Positions 23,827 to 33,117 of a stretch of DNA of 57,958 bases are shown here, one piece after another. The position numbers were made by a program, and so were the translations under genes. The stretch's first letter is position 1, and each line of letters begins with the position of its first letter. The DNA is from Saprospiraceae bacterium. GTDB lineage: Bacteria > Bacteroidota > Bacteroidia > Chitinophagales > Saprospiraceae. The DNA lies in contig JAGQWR010000100.1 of NCBI GenBank assembly GCA_020437105.1, positions 774 through 58,731 on the forward strand, in the 5' to 3' direction. Under the pieces are notes generated by a model. The model saw only the letters and a list, made by a program, of their open reading frames with translations. It ran no database searches and was not told the DNA's origin.

Positions 23827-25356
23827 ATGAAAAAGTATTTCAACCTGTTTGATCTTTCCCAAAAGGTCGATTATAAGAATGAGGTTTTATCCGGCCTGAC
23901 TGTAGCATTGGCCTTGATCCCGGAGGCAGTGGCTTTTGCGCTGATAGCCGGGCTTTCTCCACTAACCGGGCTTTATGCCGCTTTTGTGATGGGTTTGGTT
24001 ACTTCCATCTTTGGCGGCCGTCCCGGAATGATTTCAGGCGCAACTGGTGCGGTAGCAGTAGTCCTGGTTACCCTGGCTGCCTCACACGGCGTTGAATATA
24101 TTTTTGCAACGGTTGTATTAGCAGGAATCATACAGGTGTCAGCAGGTATGTTAAGGCTGGGGAAACTCATGCGGCTTGTTCCGCATCCGGTGATTTTCGG
24201 ATTTGTAAACGGACTGGCTATTATCATTTTTATGTCTCAGCTGACTCAGTTTAAAGATGCAAGCGGACATTGGCTGACAGGCTCTGAATTATATATGTTG
24301 CTTGGTCTGGTGCTGTTAACCATGTTTATTATATGGGGTTTGCCTAAACTAAGTAAAGCGGTACCCGCCTCTTTGGTAGCCATCTTGCTGATCTTTGGTA
24401 TCGTGGTTTGGTTTAATATCGATACCAAAACGGTAGGAGATATTGCTTCTATTAAAGGTGGATTTCCGCCCTTTCATATACCTCTCATTCCATTCAACTT
24501 TACCACCATATCGATAATTCTACCTTATGCCTTAATTATGGCAGGCGTTGGATTGATCGAAAGCCTGTTAACCCTCAATATCATTGACGAAATTACAGAA
24601 ACAAGGGGCAGGGGAAATAAAGAAGCTGTAGCCCAGGGAATTGCAAACATCCTGTCTGGTTTCTTTTCAGGCATGGGAGGCTGTGCGATGATCGGACAAA
24701 GTCTGATCAATATTTCCTCCGGAGCCCGCGCACGGCTGTCAGGTATTGTTGCCGCTATCATGCTGCTGGTTTTTATCATGTTTGGTGCAAATTTGATCGA
24801 ACGATTACCTATGGCAGCATTAACAGGACTGATGATCATGGTGGCCATCGGTACCTTCGAATGGGCCAGCTTGCGCACCTTCACTAAAATGCCAAAGTCG
24901 GATATTTTTGTAATGGTCATGGTTACACTGGTAACTGCAGTGCTGCATAATCTGGCATTGGCCGTTATAATTGGTGTTATTATCGCTGCGCTGGTTTTTG
25001 CCTGGGATAATGCCAAAAGGATCCGTGCCCGAAAACATATTGACGAAAACGGGGTAAAACACTATGAGATCTATGGCCCATTGTTTTTTGGATCGATTAC
25101 CGTTTTCAACGAAAAATTTGACGTACTTAATGACCCCGATGAAGTCATTATCGACTTTGCAGAAAGCCGGGTAGTGGATATGTCGGCTATCGAAGCCCTC
25201 AATAAGATCACCGAGCGCTATCAAAAAGTAGGCAAGAAGATTCACCTCAAACACCTCAGCCCGGACTGTATCAAACTACTACAGAATGCCGAGGATATTA
25301 TCGATGTGAATGTGCTCGAAGATCCAAAGTATAAATTGGTGGTTGATAAGGTTTAG
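23827..25356 (+). CDS. SulP family anion transporter with STAS domain (second)
   Basis: The 509-residue protein begins with the classical SulP region (SGLTVALALIPEAVAFALIA, then GLSPLTGLYAAF), has about 12 membrane segments, and closes with a STAS domain from about residue 405 (YGPLFFGSITVF, DFAESRVVDMSAIEAL). It belongs to a different subtype from the SulP at 2339-4186: it is about 100 residues shorter, without the acidic insertion. The substrate (sulfate, bicarbonate or other) is unknown. Its stop codon overlaps that of the convergent helicase gene by four bases, and no terminator separates them. Confidence 0.93.
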   Translation: MKKYFNLFDLSQKVDYKNEVLSGLTVALALIPEAVAFALIAGLSPLTGLYAAFVMGLVTSIFGGRPGMISGATGAVAVVLVTLAASHGVEYIFATVVLAGIIQVSAGMLRLGKLMRLVPHPVIFGFVNGLAIIIFMSQLTQFKDASGHWLTGSELYMLLGLVLLTMFIIWGLPKLSKAVPASLVAILLIFGIVVWFNIDTKTVGDIASIKGGFPPFHIPLIPFNFTTISIILPYALIMAGVGLIESLLTLNIIDEITETRGRGNKEAVAQGIANILSGFFSGMGGCAMIGQSLINISSGARARLSGIVAAIMLLVFIMFGANLIERLPMAALTGLMIMVAIGTFEWASLRTFTKMPKSDIFVMVMVTLVTAVLHNLALAVIIGVIIAALVFAWDNAKRIRARKHIDENGVKHYEIYGPLFFGSITVFNEKFDVLNDPDEVIIDFAESRVVDMSAIEALNKITERYQKVGKKIHLKHLSPDCIKLLQNAEDIIDVNVLEDPKYKLVVDKV

Positions 25357-26663
25357 ATTTCGCTTATCCGGATTTTTTTCTTTTTCAATTTACTGTTGTC
25401 GATCTGTAATAAAAGATCGGCCACTTTATCCGCCTGTACGGCAACAAAAGCACAGTCCTGCTTTAACTCGATGTTTCCAACATCTTCTTTACCCAGACTG
25501 CCTTGTTTGAAAATCAATCCGGCAATATCTCCTTTTGAAATTTTGTCTCTGCGTCCGCCTGAAATAAACAGGGTTCTCCATGTGGAAGGTGTAGGGGGCG
25601 CAGCTGGTTGCAGTGCTTCTATTTCGAGATCTGGAATGAAGTCAGGTAGTTTTTCATCTACCCAGTGTAGAATATAAGCATTGCCCTCACTGTGCATTCG
25701 GGCTGTTCTTCCATTTCTGTGGATAAACTCTTGCTCGGAATGTGGCAGATGGTAGTGGATGATGAATTTAATCTCGGGAATGTCGAGTCCTCTGGCTGCG
25801 AGATCCGTAGCGATGATCAGTTGATGGGTACCGTTCCGAAATTTAATAAGTGCCCTTTCCCGATCTTTTTGATCCATGCCTCCATGAAAACAGCCATGGG
25901 CAATATTATTATCGGTAAGGTGTTCGCTTACTCGTTGGATAGAGTCTTTGAAATTACAGAAAATGATGCCGGGGTGGTTTCCAAAATGGCAAAGGGCATC
26001 TACAAGTGTTTCCAGCTTATCTTTTGAGGGCGAGACAATCCGCTTAATGATTAATTGATCAATCTTCTCGTCCAGATAGTTAACATAAATCGGATTTTTC
26101 AAGCGCACAAAACGCGGAATCTCGACACCCTGAGTAGCAGAAGTCAAGATTTTCTTGCTGAGCTTTCGAAGTGCCGCAGCTATTTCACTCATTTCATCTT
26201 CAAAACCAACCTCAAGTGATTTATCAAATTCGTCGAGGACCAGCGTTTTGATGAAATTGGTATCAAAACGCTCTCTTCGTAAATGATCAGCCACCCTGCC
26301 CGGCGTACCGATAAGTATAGCAGGCCGATGTTTTAAATCCAGTTTGTCTTGAGAGGCTGCCCGTCCGCCATATACGGCATTGGCCTTATAGCCCGTTCCC
26401 ATCTCCCGGATAACCTGCTCTATTTGAATAGCCAATTCCCGGGAAGGGACAAGGATCATAGCCTGAATTTCGGTAATCTCCGGATCCAGTTCAGCAATTA
26501 GCGGAAGCAGAAAAGCGAGTGTTTTACCTGTTCCTGTTGGGGATAGTAATACGACTTCCGGAGCAGAATGGATGGCGAGTTGCGCTTCCTCCTGCATTGG
26601 GTTTAGATGCTCAATCCCCAATTTATCCAGAATTCCTTTTTGATTTTTTATAGCACTTGACAT
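25353..26663 (-). CDS. DEAD-box RNA helicase with DbpA-type RNA-binding domain
   Basis: From MSSAIKNQK at 26663 the protein is 436 residues; the longer frame to 26708 adds 15 residues without support. Helicase motifs are in order: Q region with PMQEEAQLAI, Walker A SPTGTGKT (41-48), PSRELAIQ, TPGRV, motif II written DEFD instead of DEAD, SAT (LTSATQ), ATDLAARGLDI, and motif VI HRNGRTAR. A DbpA-like RNA-binding domain follows (TLFISGGRRDKISKGDIAGL). In E. coli DbpA this domain targets hairpin 92 of 23S rRNA for 50S assembly; a similar ribosome role is likely but inferred. It converges on the SulP gene with four overlapping bases. Confidence 0.92.
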   Translation of the reverse strand: MSSAIKNQKGILDKLGIEHLNPMQEEAQLAIHSAPEVVLLSPTGTGKTLAFLLPLIAELDPEITEIQAMILVPSRELAIQIEQVIREMGTGYKANAVYGGRAASQDKLDLKHRPAILIGTPGRVADHLRRERFDTNFIKTLVLDEFDKSLEVGFEDEMSEIAAALRKLSKKILTSATQGVEIPRFVRLKNPIYVNYLDEKIDQLIIKRIVSPSKDKLETLVDALCHFGNHPGIIFCNFKDSIQRVSEHLTDNNIAHGCFHGGMDQKDRERALIKFRNGTHQLIIATDLAARGLDIPEIKFIIHYHLPHSEQEFIHRNGRTARMHSEGNAYILHWVDEKLPDFIPDLEIEALQPAAPPTPSTWRTLFISGGRRDKISKGDIAGLIFKQGSLGKEDVGNIELKQDCAFVAVQADKVADLLLQIDNSKLKKKKIRISEI

Positions 26664-26748
26664 GCTGCAAAGGTAGGCTTCTGCTGATAACAATTTTGGA
26701 TATTCCAACTCAAAGAATGAAATCTGCGAGTCCTAATATTGGATGTTG

Positions 26749-27555
26749 TTATTGAAAGAACCTTTTTGTGATTTGATTTACGAAAAATTTGTATCCAAAT
26801 CTTCTCCTGATTTTATATAAGCGCTTTGCATCCTTGCCTGCAATATATCGAAGTTGACTTTTTCCGTCTGTAGCAGTTTCAAATACCACATGGGCGATCT
26901 GCTCTGCACTGGAATAGTTTTTTTGGCGCCTGGGATCTGAGAAAACGGCCATAACCTTGTTTGCCAGAGATTCATATGCCGGGTGTGGCGTAAGTACGAG
27001 TGACCGACTGGCAAAATCCGTAGAGATGCCTCCCGGTGCAATCGTTTTCACTTGAATGCCAAAAGGCTTAAGCTCGAAAGAAAGACTTTCGCTCCAACCT
27101 TCCAAACCCCATTTAGTGGCATGATAAACCGAATTAAACGGGAAGGTGACCAATCCGCCAATGGAGGTGGTTGTTAGGAAAACCCCACTTTTTTTGGCCC
27201 TAAAATGAGGGATAAATTGAGCTGTTACCCGCATGACACCTAATAAATTGGTGTCGAGTTCCTGTCTGACCTGTTCGTCGCTTGCGCCCTCAAAAGGCCC
27301 GGCCAGCCCATAACCTGCATTGTTAAATACAACATCTACTCCGGCCTGAATGGCTAAAAAACAGGTGCTTTTTATCTGCTCCGGATCGGTGACATCTAGC
27401 GGAAGTACCAAGATATTATCCACCTTTCCCAATTCGGAATCCTTTTTGGGGTTTCGCATGGTGGCAATGACTTTCCAGCCTTTTTCAGCAAATAATATGG
27501 CCGTAGCTCTTCCTAAACCAGTTGAGGCGCCTGTAATGAAAATCGTTTTTTTCAT
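26749..27555 (-). CDS. Short-chain dehydrogenase/reductase (SDR)
   Basis: The 268-residue protein has the Rossmann motif TGASTGLGRA at the start, NNAG (VVFNNAGYGLAGPFEGA), the catalytic Ser and Tyr-x-x-x-Lys in TTTSIGGLVTFPFNSVYHATK, and the PG turn KTIAPGGISTDF. It is a classical NAD(P)-dependent SDR, cytoplasmic, with unknown substrate. It lies 36 bases downstream of the GreA-like gene on the same strand and ends that small operon. Confidence 0.92.
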   Translation of the reverse strand: MKKTIFITGASTGLGRATAILFAEKGWKVIATMRNPKKDSELGKVDNILVLPLDVTDPEQIKSTCFLAIQAGVDVVFNNAGYGLAGPFEGASDEQVRQELDTNLLGVMRVTAQFIPHFRAKKSGVFLTTTSIGGLVTFPFNSVYHATKWGLEGWSESLSFELKPFGIQVKTIAPGGISTDFASRSLVLTPHPAYESLANKVMAVFSDPRRQKNYSSAEQIAHVVFETATDGKSQLRYIAGKDAKRLYKIRRRFGYKFFVNQITKRFFQ

Positions 27556-27591
27556 TTGTCGGGTTTACATTTTGTCAGGAAACCAAGATAG

Positions 27592-28053
27592 CTAAAGTAT
27601 GTCCTCAATCTCTATTTTGCGCCCGTTAAATTCAATGTGTTCCCCCTTTTTTTTGTTCCATAACAAGGTACCGATGGGGGATTTATGGGAGATACAGAAA
27701 TAGGTCTGGTCACCGAGCCTTAGTTTTCCGATTCCAATCGAAAGGTAGAATAACCCACTGTTTGTAATTACTAAACTACCGACGCCTATTTGCGTAGAAA
27801 AGGCCGAAGGATTTATTTTTTTCAATTCATTTTGCACTTCCAATGCCTGTGCAAGTTGGTTGCTGAATTTCTCTTCTTCCAGTTGCATCATTGCCCGCCC
27901 GGTCTCATGTTTATCACCCACGCTGCTCTTGGTTTCATTGTTTCGAGCTTCGGCCAATGAGTATAAACTCAAACGAATAGTGTTGATTCGTTGGTTAATA
28001 TTATCCGCGCAAGCTTGATAAAGTTGAACTTTTAGCTGGGTTTTATCTGACAT
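27592..28053 (-). CDS. GreA/GreB-like transcription factor family protein
   Basis: The 153-residue protein has a helical N-terminal half (about 1-85) with the Bacteroidota-type motif SSVGDKHETGRAMMQLEEEK. The C-terminal half is an FKBP-like beta domain (GSLVITNSGLFYLSIGIGK and SHKSPIGTLLWNKKKGEHIEF) resembling the GreA/GreB C-terminal domain. GreA-type proteins enter the RNA polymerase secondary channel to rescue stalled complexes; a related role is possible here, although the N-terminal coiled coil differs from GreA. Homologues are often mislabelled 3-oxoacyl-ACP synthase, which the sequence does not support. It is separated by one base from the GH130-like gene. Confidence 0.78.
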   Translation of the reverse strand: MSDKTQLKVQLYQACADNINQRINTIRLSLYSLAEARNNETKSSVGDKHETGRAMMQLEEEKFSNQLAQALEVQNELKKINPSAFSTQIGVGSLVITNSGLFYLSIGIGKLRLGDQTYFCISHKSPIGTLLWNKKKGEHIEFNGRKIEIEDIL

Positions 28054-28054
28054 T

Positions 28055-29155
28055 TTACTCAGCGCTTTTAGTTTTAACTGCTACCGCTATTTTTGAATCT
28101 GCCGTACCATAGTAAAGCAGCCATTGGTTTTTAAAGTAAACTAATCCTTCCACAAAACAGACTTCGTTTACCTCACCAGTTTTTTCATAGGGCTTATCCG
28201 GGTGAATAAAATAATTGGGTGTTCGATCAATTAATTTATACGGATTTTCCTTGTCGAATAATGCCTGCCCTGCCGCATACGTGAATTTTGGTAAACCAGG
28301 CTCATTGAAATTAGCGGCATTGCTGCCATTGTAAATTAATAGAATACCTGCGTCACGAACCAAGGCAAAGGGACCGGGCTCAACCAAACGGCTGTCAAAG
28401 TATCCTTTTCGGGGATGTAAGACTGAAATCATTTGCTGGTTTTCGGCGTTTTCGGCAACCTCCCATTGAATTAGGTCATCCGAAGTTGCCAGAAATAAAT
28501 CGGTGTCTCCAAAATACATCCAGTATTTCCCCTGGATTTTTGTTGCTATAATGCTGGAGCCCTCTAATGTACATACGATAGCACCCGATTTTGACCAGGT
28601 ATCTTTATATTTTCCTTCTCCTAAAACCAGACCGTGTTTGGTCCAGTTGATTAAATCGGTGGAGCTGGCCAGGCAGAGCCGGGCAACTTTTCCATCGTAT
28701 GAAGTGTAGGTCATAATATATGTTCCGTCGGCACGCTCCACAATTCGGGGGTCTTCCACACCTCCTTTCCACTCATATTGAAGCATGGAATCCTGATCGG
28801 GATAAAAAACGGGAGCAGCTTGTTTCGTAAAATGCAAGCCATCAGTACTTATGGCTAATCCAAGCCTGGAAGTCATTTCCTGATCCTGTGCCCGATAGAT
28901 TAAATAGACTTTGTCGTCTTTTACGATAGCTGATGGATTTAGTACATTTCGTGCTTCCCAGTTTATCTCTTTTTCCTGAACAGGACAGTAAAAGAGTTGC
29001 TTGTTGGCCGGCGTTAAAATCGGATTAAGGCTGTCAACTTTTACAAAGTCAACTAAAGTCCAATCTGCCGTATTCGGTTGGATCACCGGACTGTCGGCAC
29101 AACCAGAGAAAAGAAACACTGTGGAACAAAAAAGTATCCATTTACTATTTTTCAT
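28055..29155 (-). CDS. GH130-like five-bladed propeller lipoprotein
   Basis: About 366 residues from MKNSKWILF (29155; ATG 29161 adds two). A lipoprotein signal (VFLFSGC) precedes a five-bladed beta-propeller. Its motifs match GH130 enzymes (beta-mannoside phosphorylases or hydrolases): NPSAIVKDDKVYLIYRAQD, WKGGVEDPRIV with the acidic EDPR, and EPGPFALVRDAGILLIYNGS. It would act on mannose-containing or related glycans outside the cytoplasm, so hydrolysis is more plausible than phosphorolysis. The substrate is unknown. It is the first gene of the GH130/GreA-like/SDR group, downstream of a terminator at 29190-29211. Confidence 0.85.
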   Translation of the reverse strand: MKNSKWILFCSTVFLFSGCADSPVIQPNTADWTLVDFVKVDSLNPILTPANKQLFYCPVQEKEINWEARNVLNPSAIVKDDKVYLIYRAQDQEMTSRLGLAISTDGLHFTKQAAPVFYPDQDSMLQYEWKGGVEDPRIVERADGTYIMTYTSYDGKVARLCLASSTDLINWTKHGLVLGEGKYKDTWSKSGAIVCTLEGSSIIATKIQGKYWMYFGDTDLFLATSDDLIQWEVAENAENQQMISVLHPRKGYFDSRLVEPGPFALVRDAGILLIYNGSNAANFNEPGLPKFTYAAGQALFDKENPYKLIDRTPNYFIHPDKPYEKTGEVNEVCFVEGLVYFKNQWLLYYGTADSKIAVAVKTKSAE

Positions 29156-29189
29156 AATCAAGGGTTATGGTTTACCAGAATACAGAAAT

Positions 29190-29211
29190 AAAAAAGGGGC
29201 ATAAAAGCCCC
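29190..29211 (-). terminator. Terminator after the T9SS propeller gene
   Basis: The stem is GGGGC (29196-29200) with GCCCC (29207-29211) and a 6-base loop. On the minus strand six T follow (A6 at 29190-29195). It closes the operon 33001-29261. Confidence 0.85.
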
Positions 29212-29260
29212 AGGGAATCCCAAATCAAAGTAATTTGGATATAATCCTTCAGTCAGCGCT

Positions 29261-30670
29261 CTAATGAATGACTAATTTACCACTTATTAGTTCTTTCTGC
29301 CCATGAAAGATAACGTAGGTGTAAAACCCTTTCGGGAAGGCAGATAGCTGAATATATTCTGATGGATTGTCGATCGAATATTGATTGATAAGTTTGCCAT
29401 CTACTGAATAAAACCGGATAGCCAGGTCTGTCTGAAGTTGTTGGGGTGGAATTTCGATACACAATTTGTCTGTTGCCGGGTTCGGAAATACATTTGCTGA
29501 AAATTCAGACGTGTTAATAGAGGAAGTTGCATTTATGCTTCCGGCAATCTTTTTAAGGAACATGCCGCCTTCCCGGCTTCCGGCTATGAGGTAGGAGCCA
29601 TCTGTGTTTTGCCTGATGGCGGCTCCCTGAATGGTTAAACTATCCGAATAAATGATCTCCCATTCTGTATTTAAGTTATTATCCAATTTGGAAATGAAAC
29701 CGACCTCATTTCCATTTTGATTCCAGAAATCGTAACTCGATCCGGTGAGGATGAATCCATTATCGGATGTAGCGGCCATAGCGGTAATAACTCCAAAATC
29801 AGAGGGTACAAAAGGGACAGGGTTGAGAAAACCGCCAGATTGGTTAATCTCAATGAGTGAAGGAGAGTAACCGGCAATGCCCGAGGCGGTCCCGCCAAGC
29901 AGGATGTTTCCTGTATTTGTATTCAGTGCGCTTGTCAGGAAGATGTCTTCGGTACTTAAATTATAGGTGTTACTCCATATTTCAGTTCCATCAGTACCGA
30001 GAATTTCGAGGGCAAATCCCTGGCCGTTTATTTTTCCACTGATTAAATAATTGCCAGATGGAAGCGGAGAAATATCCATGGCAGCGCTATTAAATGTAGC
30101 TGGTGCGAAGTATTTTTTTGACCATAAACTATCTCCGGCTGCATTCATGCCCATGGCCCAAATTTCTGTATTGCCGTTGCCGCCGGTTTCTGCTTCAAAG
30201 CTTCCGACCAAAATAAAATTGTTGTCATCGGTACCAACAATATCATAAAAGCTATTTACCCCATTTCCTCCAAATCCCTTTGTCCAAAGAGAGTCTCCAT
30301 TTGAAGCTGTTTTGAATACCAGCGCTTTGCTAAATCCGTCGGAGCCAACAAGGAGTAAGTCCTGATCTACAGTCTCTGCAATGGCCCGGGCACTTCGGTA
30401 GCCAATATTGTAATAATCATAAATCTTTGACCATAGTTCATTTCCATCCAGATCGGTTTTGACCATCCAGATGTGGTGTCTGAGTGCTCCTGTAGGGAGA
30501 TCTATTTCCCCCGCAATGACATAACCCTGATCGGAAGTTTCCAGTAATGCAAATCCCTTTGAAAGGCCAAAACTATCTACAAAGGTTTTTTCCCAGTCCT
30601 GTGCATTACTCCATTGGGGTGATAAAAAAAGTAATCCAATAATTAATGTTGTTAGTGTTTTAGTTTTCAT
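29261..30670 (-). CDS. T9SS-sorted beta-propeller-like secreted protein
   Basis: The 469-residue protein has a signal peptide (PQWSNAQ). About seven repeats follow, of the type seen in Bacteroidota secreted proteins with a Gly-Phe-Ala-Leu/Tyr-Val-Ile-Ala-Gly motif (DQGYVIAGEID, DNNFILVGSFE, DNGFILTGSSY, TDGSYLIAGSRE). A T9SS type A domain ends it (VFPNPATDKLCIEIP, GKLINQY, FPKGFYTYVI). Its role outside the cell is unknown. It follows the FG-GAP gene by 12 bases, so the two form one operon of secreted proteins. The right-end gene 54583-57492 has similar repeats. Confidence 0.88.
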   Translation of the reverse strand: MKTKTLTTLIIGLLFLSPQWSNAQDWEKTFVDSFGLSKGFALLETSDQGYVIAGEIDLPTGALRHHIWMVKTDLDGNELWSKIYDYYNIGYRSARAIAETVDQDLLLVGSDGFSKALVFKTASNGDSLWTKGFGGNGVNSFYDIVGTDDNNFILVGSFEAETGGNGNTEIWAMGMNAAGDSLWSKKYFAPATFNSAAMDISPLPSGNYLISGKINGQGFALEILGTDGTEIWSNTYNLSTEDIFLTSALNTNTGNILLGGTASGIAGYSPSLIEINQSGGFLNPVPFVPSDFGVITAMAATSDNGFILTGSSYDFWNQNGNEVGFISKLDNNLNTEWEIIYSDSLTIQGAAIRQNTDGSYLIAGSREGGMFLKKIAGSINATSSINTSEFSANVFPNPATDKLCIEIPPQQLQTDLAIRFYSVDGKLINQYSIDNPSEYIQLSAFPKGFYTYVIFHGQKELISGKLVIH

Positions 30671-30682
30671 ATAGCAAGTTGT

Positions 30683-33001
30683 TTAATTACAGACAACAAT
30701 TTTGGAGGTGATCGTTTCGGTTTCTTTTTTGAAAACGATCTGATAAACTCCATTTGGAATCAAGCCCATATTTAGAGTACCTGAAGAACTTGGAACGACT
30801 TGATCTAGTATTTTTCTTCCGTTTATATCATACAAACTAAGCTGTGTATTTTGATCAAACCAATCTCTGAGGTCAAAGAACAAAAGGTCTGAGACAGGGT
30901 TTGGGTAGAGTTGAACAGGGGAGGATGCGAGATTTTGTAATCCGACTAAAATAATATCGACAGAAAGGGTCGCCATCATTGCACACCCTGCTGCATTCGT
31001 TTCCGTTATGGAAAGCATTCCGGTTATGCCTGGCTCCCAGATTATTTCAACGATTGCTGTGCCCTGCCCGCTAATGATTTCACCACCAACAACTTCCCAA
31101 AAATAATTACTGCCAATCGTTTCAGGGTAAGTGTATAAAATGGAGATGGCAGTGGCCGGATTTGAATTTCCGTTTATCGGATACAAATAAAGGAATGAAC
31201 AGGATCCGTCATCATCCGTAGCTGCCGGATCAAAATTACAGGCGCCGGGATCCTGGCATCCCGCAATTTCGAGTTCATCACAAATGCCATCCTGGTCAAT
31301 GTCATTCAGGCAGTTTCCGTCGCAGTCGTAAAAAGGATCCGGAAAGACACAAGATCCATTATCGTCGGTTGCAGCCGGATCAAAATTACAAGCGCCGGGA
31401 TCTGTACACCCCTGAATTTCGAATTCATCACAAATGCCATCCTGGTCGATGTCATTCAGGCAATTGCCATCACAGTCAAAATAGGTTTCGGCATAATAGC
31501 AGGAACCATTGTTATAGGTTGCTGACGGATCATAATTACAGGCGAATATATCTGTACATCCTCCGATGGCGGATGGGTCTTCTACAATTGTTATACGTCC
31601 ATTAGCAGCTATATTGTTGAGTGTGGTGATTTGCCCGTTTGGCCATGTTACTTTTATTTCGTCCACAAAGGTATTCGCCGCAAGGCCAAAAAACTGGGTA
31701 TAGGAATTTTGCGAACTAAATCCTTCTCCACACCCTATCCTGCGAATTTGATGGACGCCGCCTGCAAAAATGTCTATCAATGCTCCAAGTGCCATTGAAT
31801 TTGAGATGGAGCCCTGTAAGTCAATAGCGAGGTAATTGTTTTCTGTAAAGTTGTTTTGCCAAAGCGTTACCGGATCGGGATACTTGTTGTTTTCAGCAAA
31901 ATCTACTCGTCCGTCTGCATTAAAATCGCCCAGTGCATTGCCGACACTATAGTTGATGTCATCCTGGAATCCCCAATTTGGAACAGCATTGAGAAAAGGC
32001 AAACCGCCTCCCTGGTTTTCAAACATATAACTTCCATAAGTGGAGGACATAAAGAGGTCAAGGTCCATATCGTTATCGGCATCCAGAAAAAGGGCTCCCC
32101 AGCAAAATTGATTGACTATAACACCCATAATAAGTGCCTTTTCAATAAAGGTTTCATCTCCCTGGTTTTCCAGGAGGGAATTGCCCTCTGCCGTGCTGGT
32201 CAAATAAATATCCATCCACCCATCACCATTGAAATCGCCAATGGTGGTGGTCATAGAATTGTTTTGAATGGCTGAATTTGAGGAGGCTGAAATGTTGTCG
32301 AAAGTGCCATCACCCATATTTTTCAGAAGGATGTTGCCCGCCTGGTAATCCTGCCCCACATAAATGTCTTCCAGCCCGTCATTATTGAAGTCAAAGGTGG
32401 TCATGGACAATACGCTATTCCCCAGATTTCCCAATCCGGCAGCTATGGTGACATCTTCAAATTGATCGTTGCCCAGGTTATGATAGAGGGTAATATTGCC
32501 TACCAGGTGGCTGAGTCGATGTGAAACACATAGGTCTGGTAATCCATCTTCATCATAATCCAGCCAGCTACTGCAGAATGATTGCTTCCAGGGGTCATTG
32601 AATCCGGTGGTGGCTGTAATGTCAACCAGATTGAGGTTGCCGGTATTCTTATAAAGCTTGTTAACGACGCTATTCGTCACATAAAGATCCAGGTCGCCAT
32701 CATTATCATAGTCAACCCAAAGAACTTGTTTGACCTCATCAAGATTGTTTTCAAGTAGCAGGGTTTCTTCAAATCCTGATCCACTATTTACGAAAAACCG
32801 AATATTGTCATTTGTTCCACTGGCAATGGTCAGATCATCAAGTCCGTCCTGATTGAAATCTACAAAACTTACACCTCCGCCATATTCTCCATACTGATAA
32901 CCTCCAAATAAACCAATAGAGGTACCGACTTCAAGAAACCCTTGCGGGAATGCTGTTTTGACGCAAACGAGGGAAAAAATCAGGAGGAAAAATGCTTTCA
33001 T
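30683..33001 (-). CDS. CRTAC1-like FG-GAP/ASPIC protein with T9SS domain
   Basis: The 772-residue protein has a signal peptide (TAFPQG), then FG-GAP/VCBS repeats that form an integrin-like propeller with Ca-binding DxDxDGxxD motifs (DFNQDGLDDL, DYDNDGDLDLYV, DFNGDGWMDIYL). An ASPIC/UnbV domain follows (EIKVTWPNGQITTLNN), as in CRTAC1 proteins. Next come three Cys-rich repeats of about 46 residues with CNYDPSA and CDGNCLNDIDQDGICDE, then an Ig-like segment and a T9SS domain (LYPNPVSDLLFFDL). It is expected on the cell surface, where it may bind calcium or glycans. The gene is first in an operon with 29261-30670. Confidence 0.9.
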   Translation of the reverse strand: MKAFFLLIFSLVCVKTAFPQGFLEVGTSIGLFGGYQYGEYGGGVSFVDFNQDGLDDLTIASGTNDNIRFFVNSGSGFEETLLLENNLDEVKQVLWVDYDNDGDLDLYVTNSVVNKLYKNTGNLNLVDITATTGFNDPWKQSFCSSWLDYDEDGLPDLCVSHRLSHLVGNITLYHNLGNDQFEDVTIAAGLGNLGNSVLSMTTFDFNNDGLEDIYVGQDYQAGNILLKNMGDGTFDNISASSNSAIQNNSMTTTIGDFNGDGWMDIYLTSTAEGNSLLENQGDETFIEKALIMGVIVNQFCWGALFLDADNDMDLDLFMSSTYGSYMFENQGGGLPFLNAVPNWGFQDDINYSVGNALGDFNADGRVDFAENNKYPDPVTLWQNNFTENNYLAIDLQGSISNSMALGALIDIFAGGVHQIRRIGCGEGFSSQNSYTQFFGLAANTFVDEIKVTWPNGQITTLNNIAANGRITIVEDPSAIGGCTDIFACNYDPSATYNNGSCYYAETYFDCDGNCLNDIDQDGICDEFEIQGCTDPGACNFDPAATDDNGSCVFPDPFYDCDGNCLNDIDQDGICDELEIAGCQDPGACNFDPAATDDDGSCSFLYLYPINGNSNPATAISILYTYPETIGSNYFWEVVGGEIISGQGTAIVEIIWEPGITGMLSITETNAAGCAMMATLSVDIILVGLQNLASSPVQLYPNPVSDLLFFDLRDWFDQNTQLSLYDINGRKILDQVVPSSSGTLNMGLIPNGVYQIVFKKETETITSKIVVCN

Positions 33002-33117
33002 AATTGGTTTTGGAAATGATTCTCCTGTAATATCGGAGATTCCAAATCCAATACCAAAACATTGTTCCCGGTGGGTGCCTTTATGTCACCTATAGCGCAT
33101 ACCTGACGTGGCTATTC

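Noticed and set aside
2339..25356. The two SulP genes as recent duplicates
   Set aside because: They differ in length, in the acidic insertion and in all signature wording, so they belong to different subfamilies.
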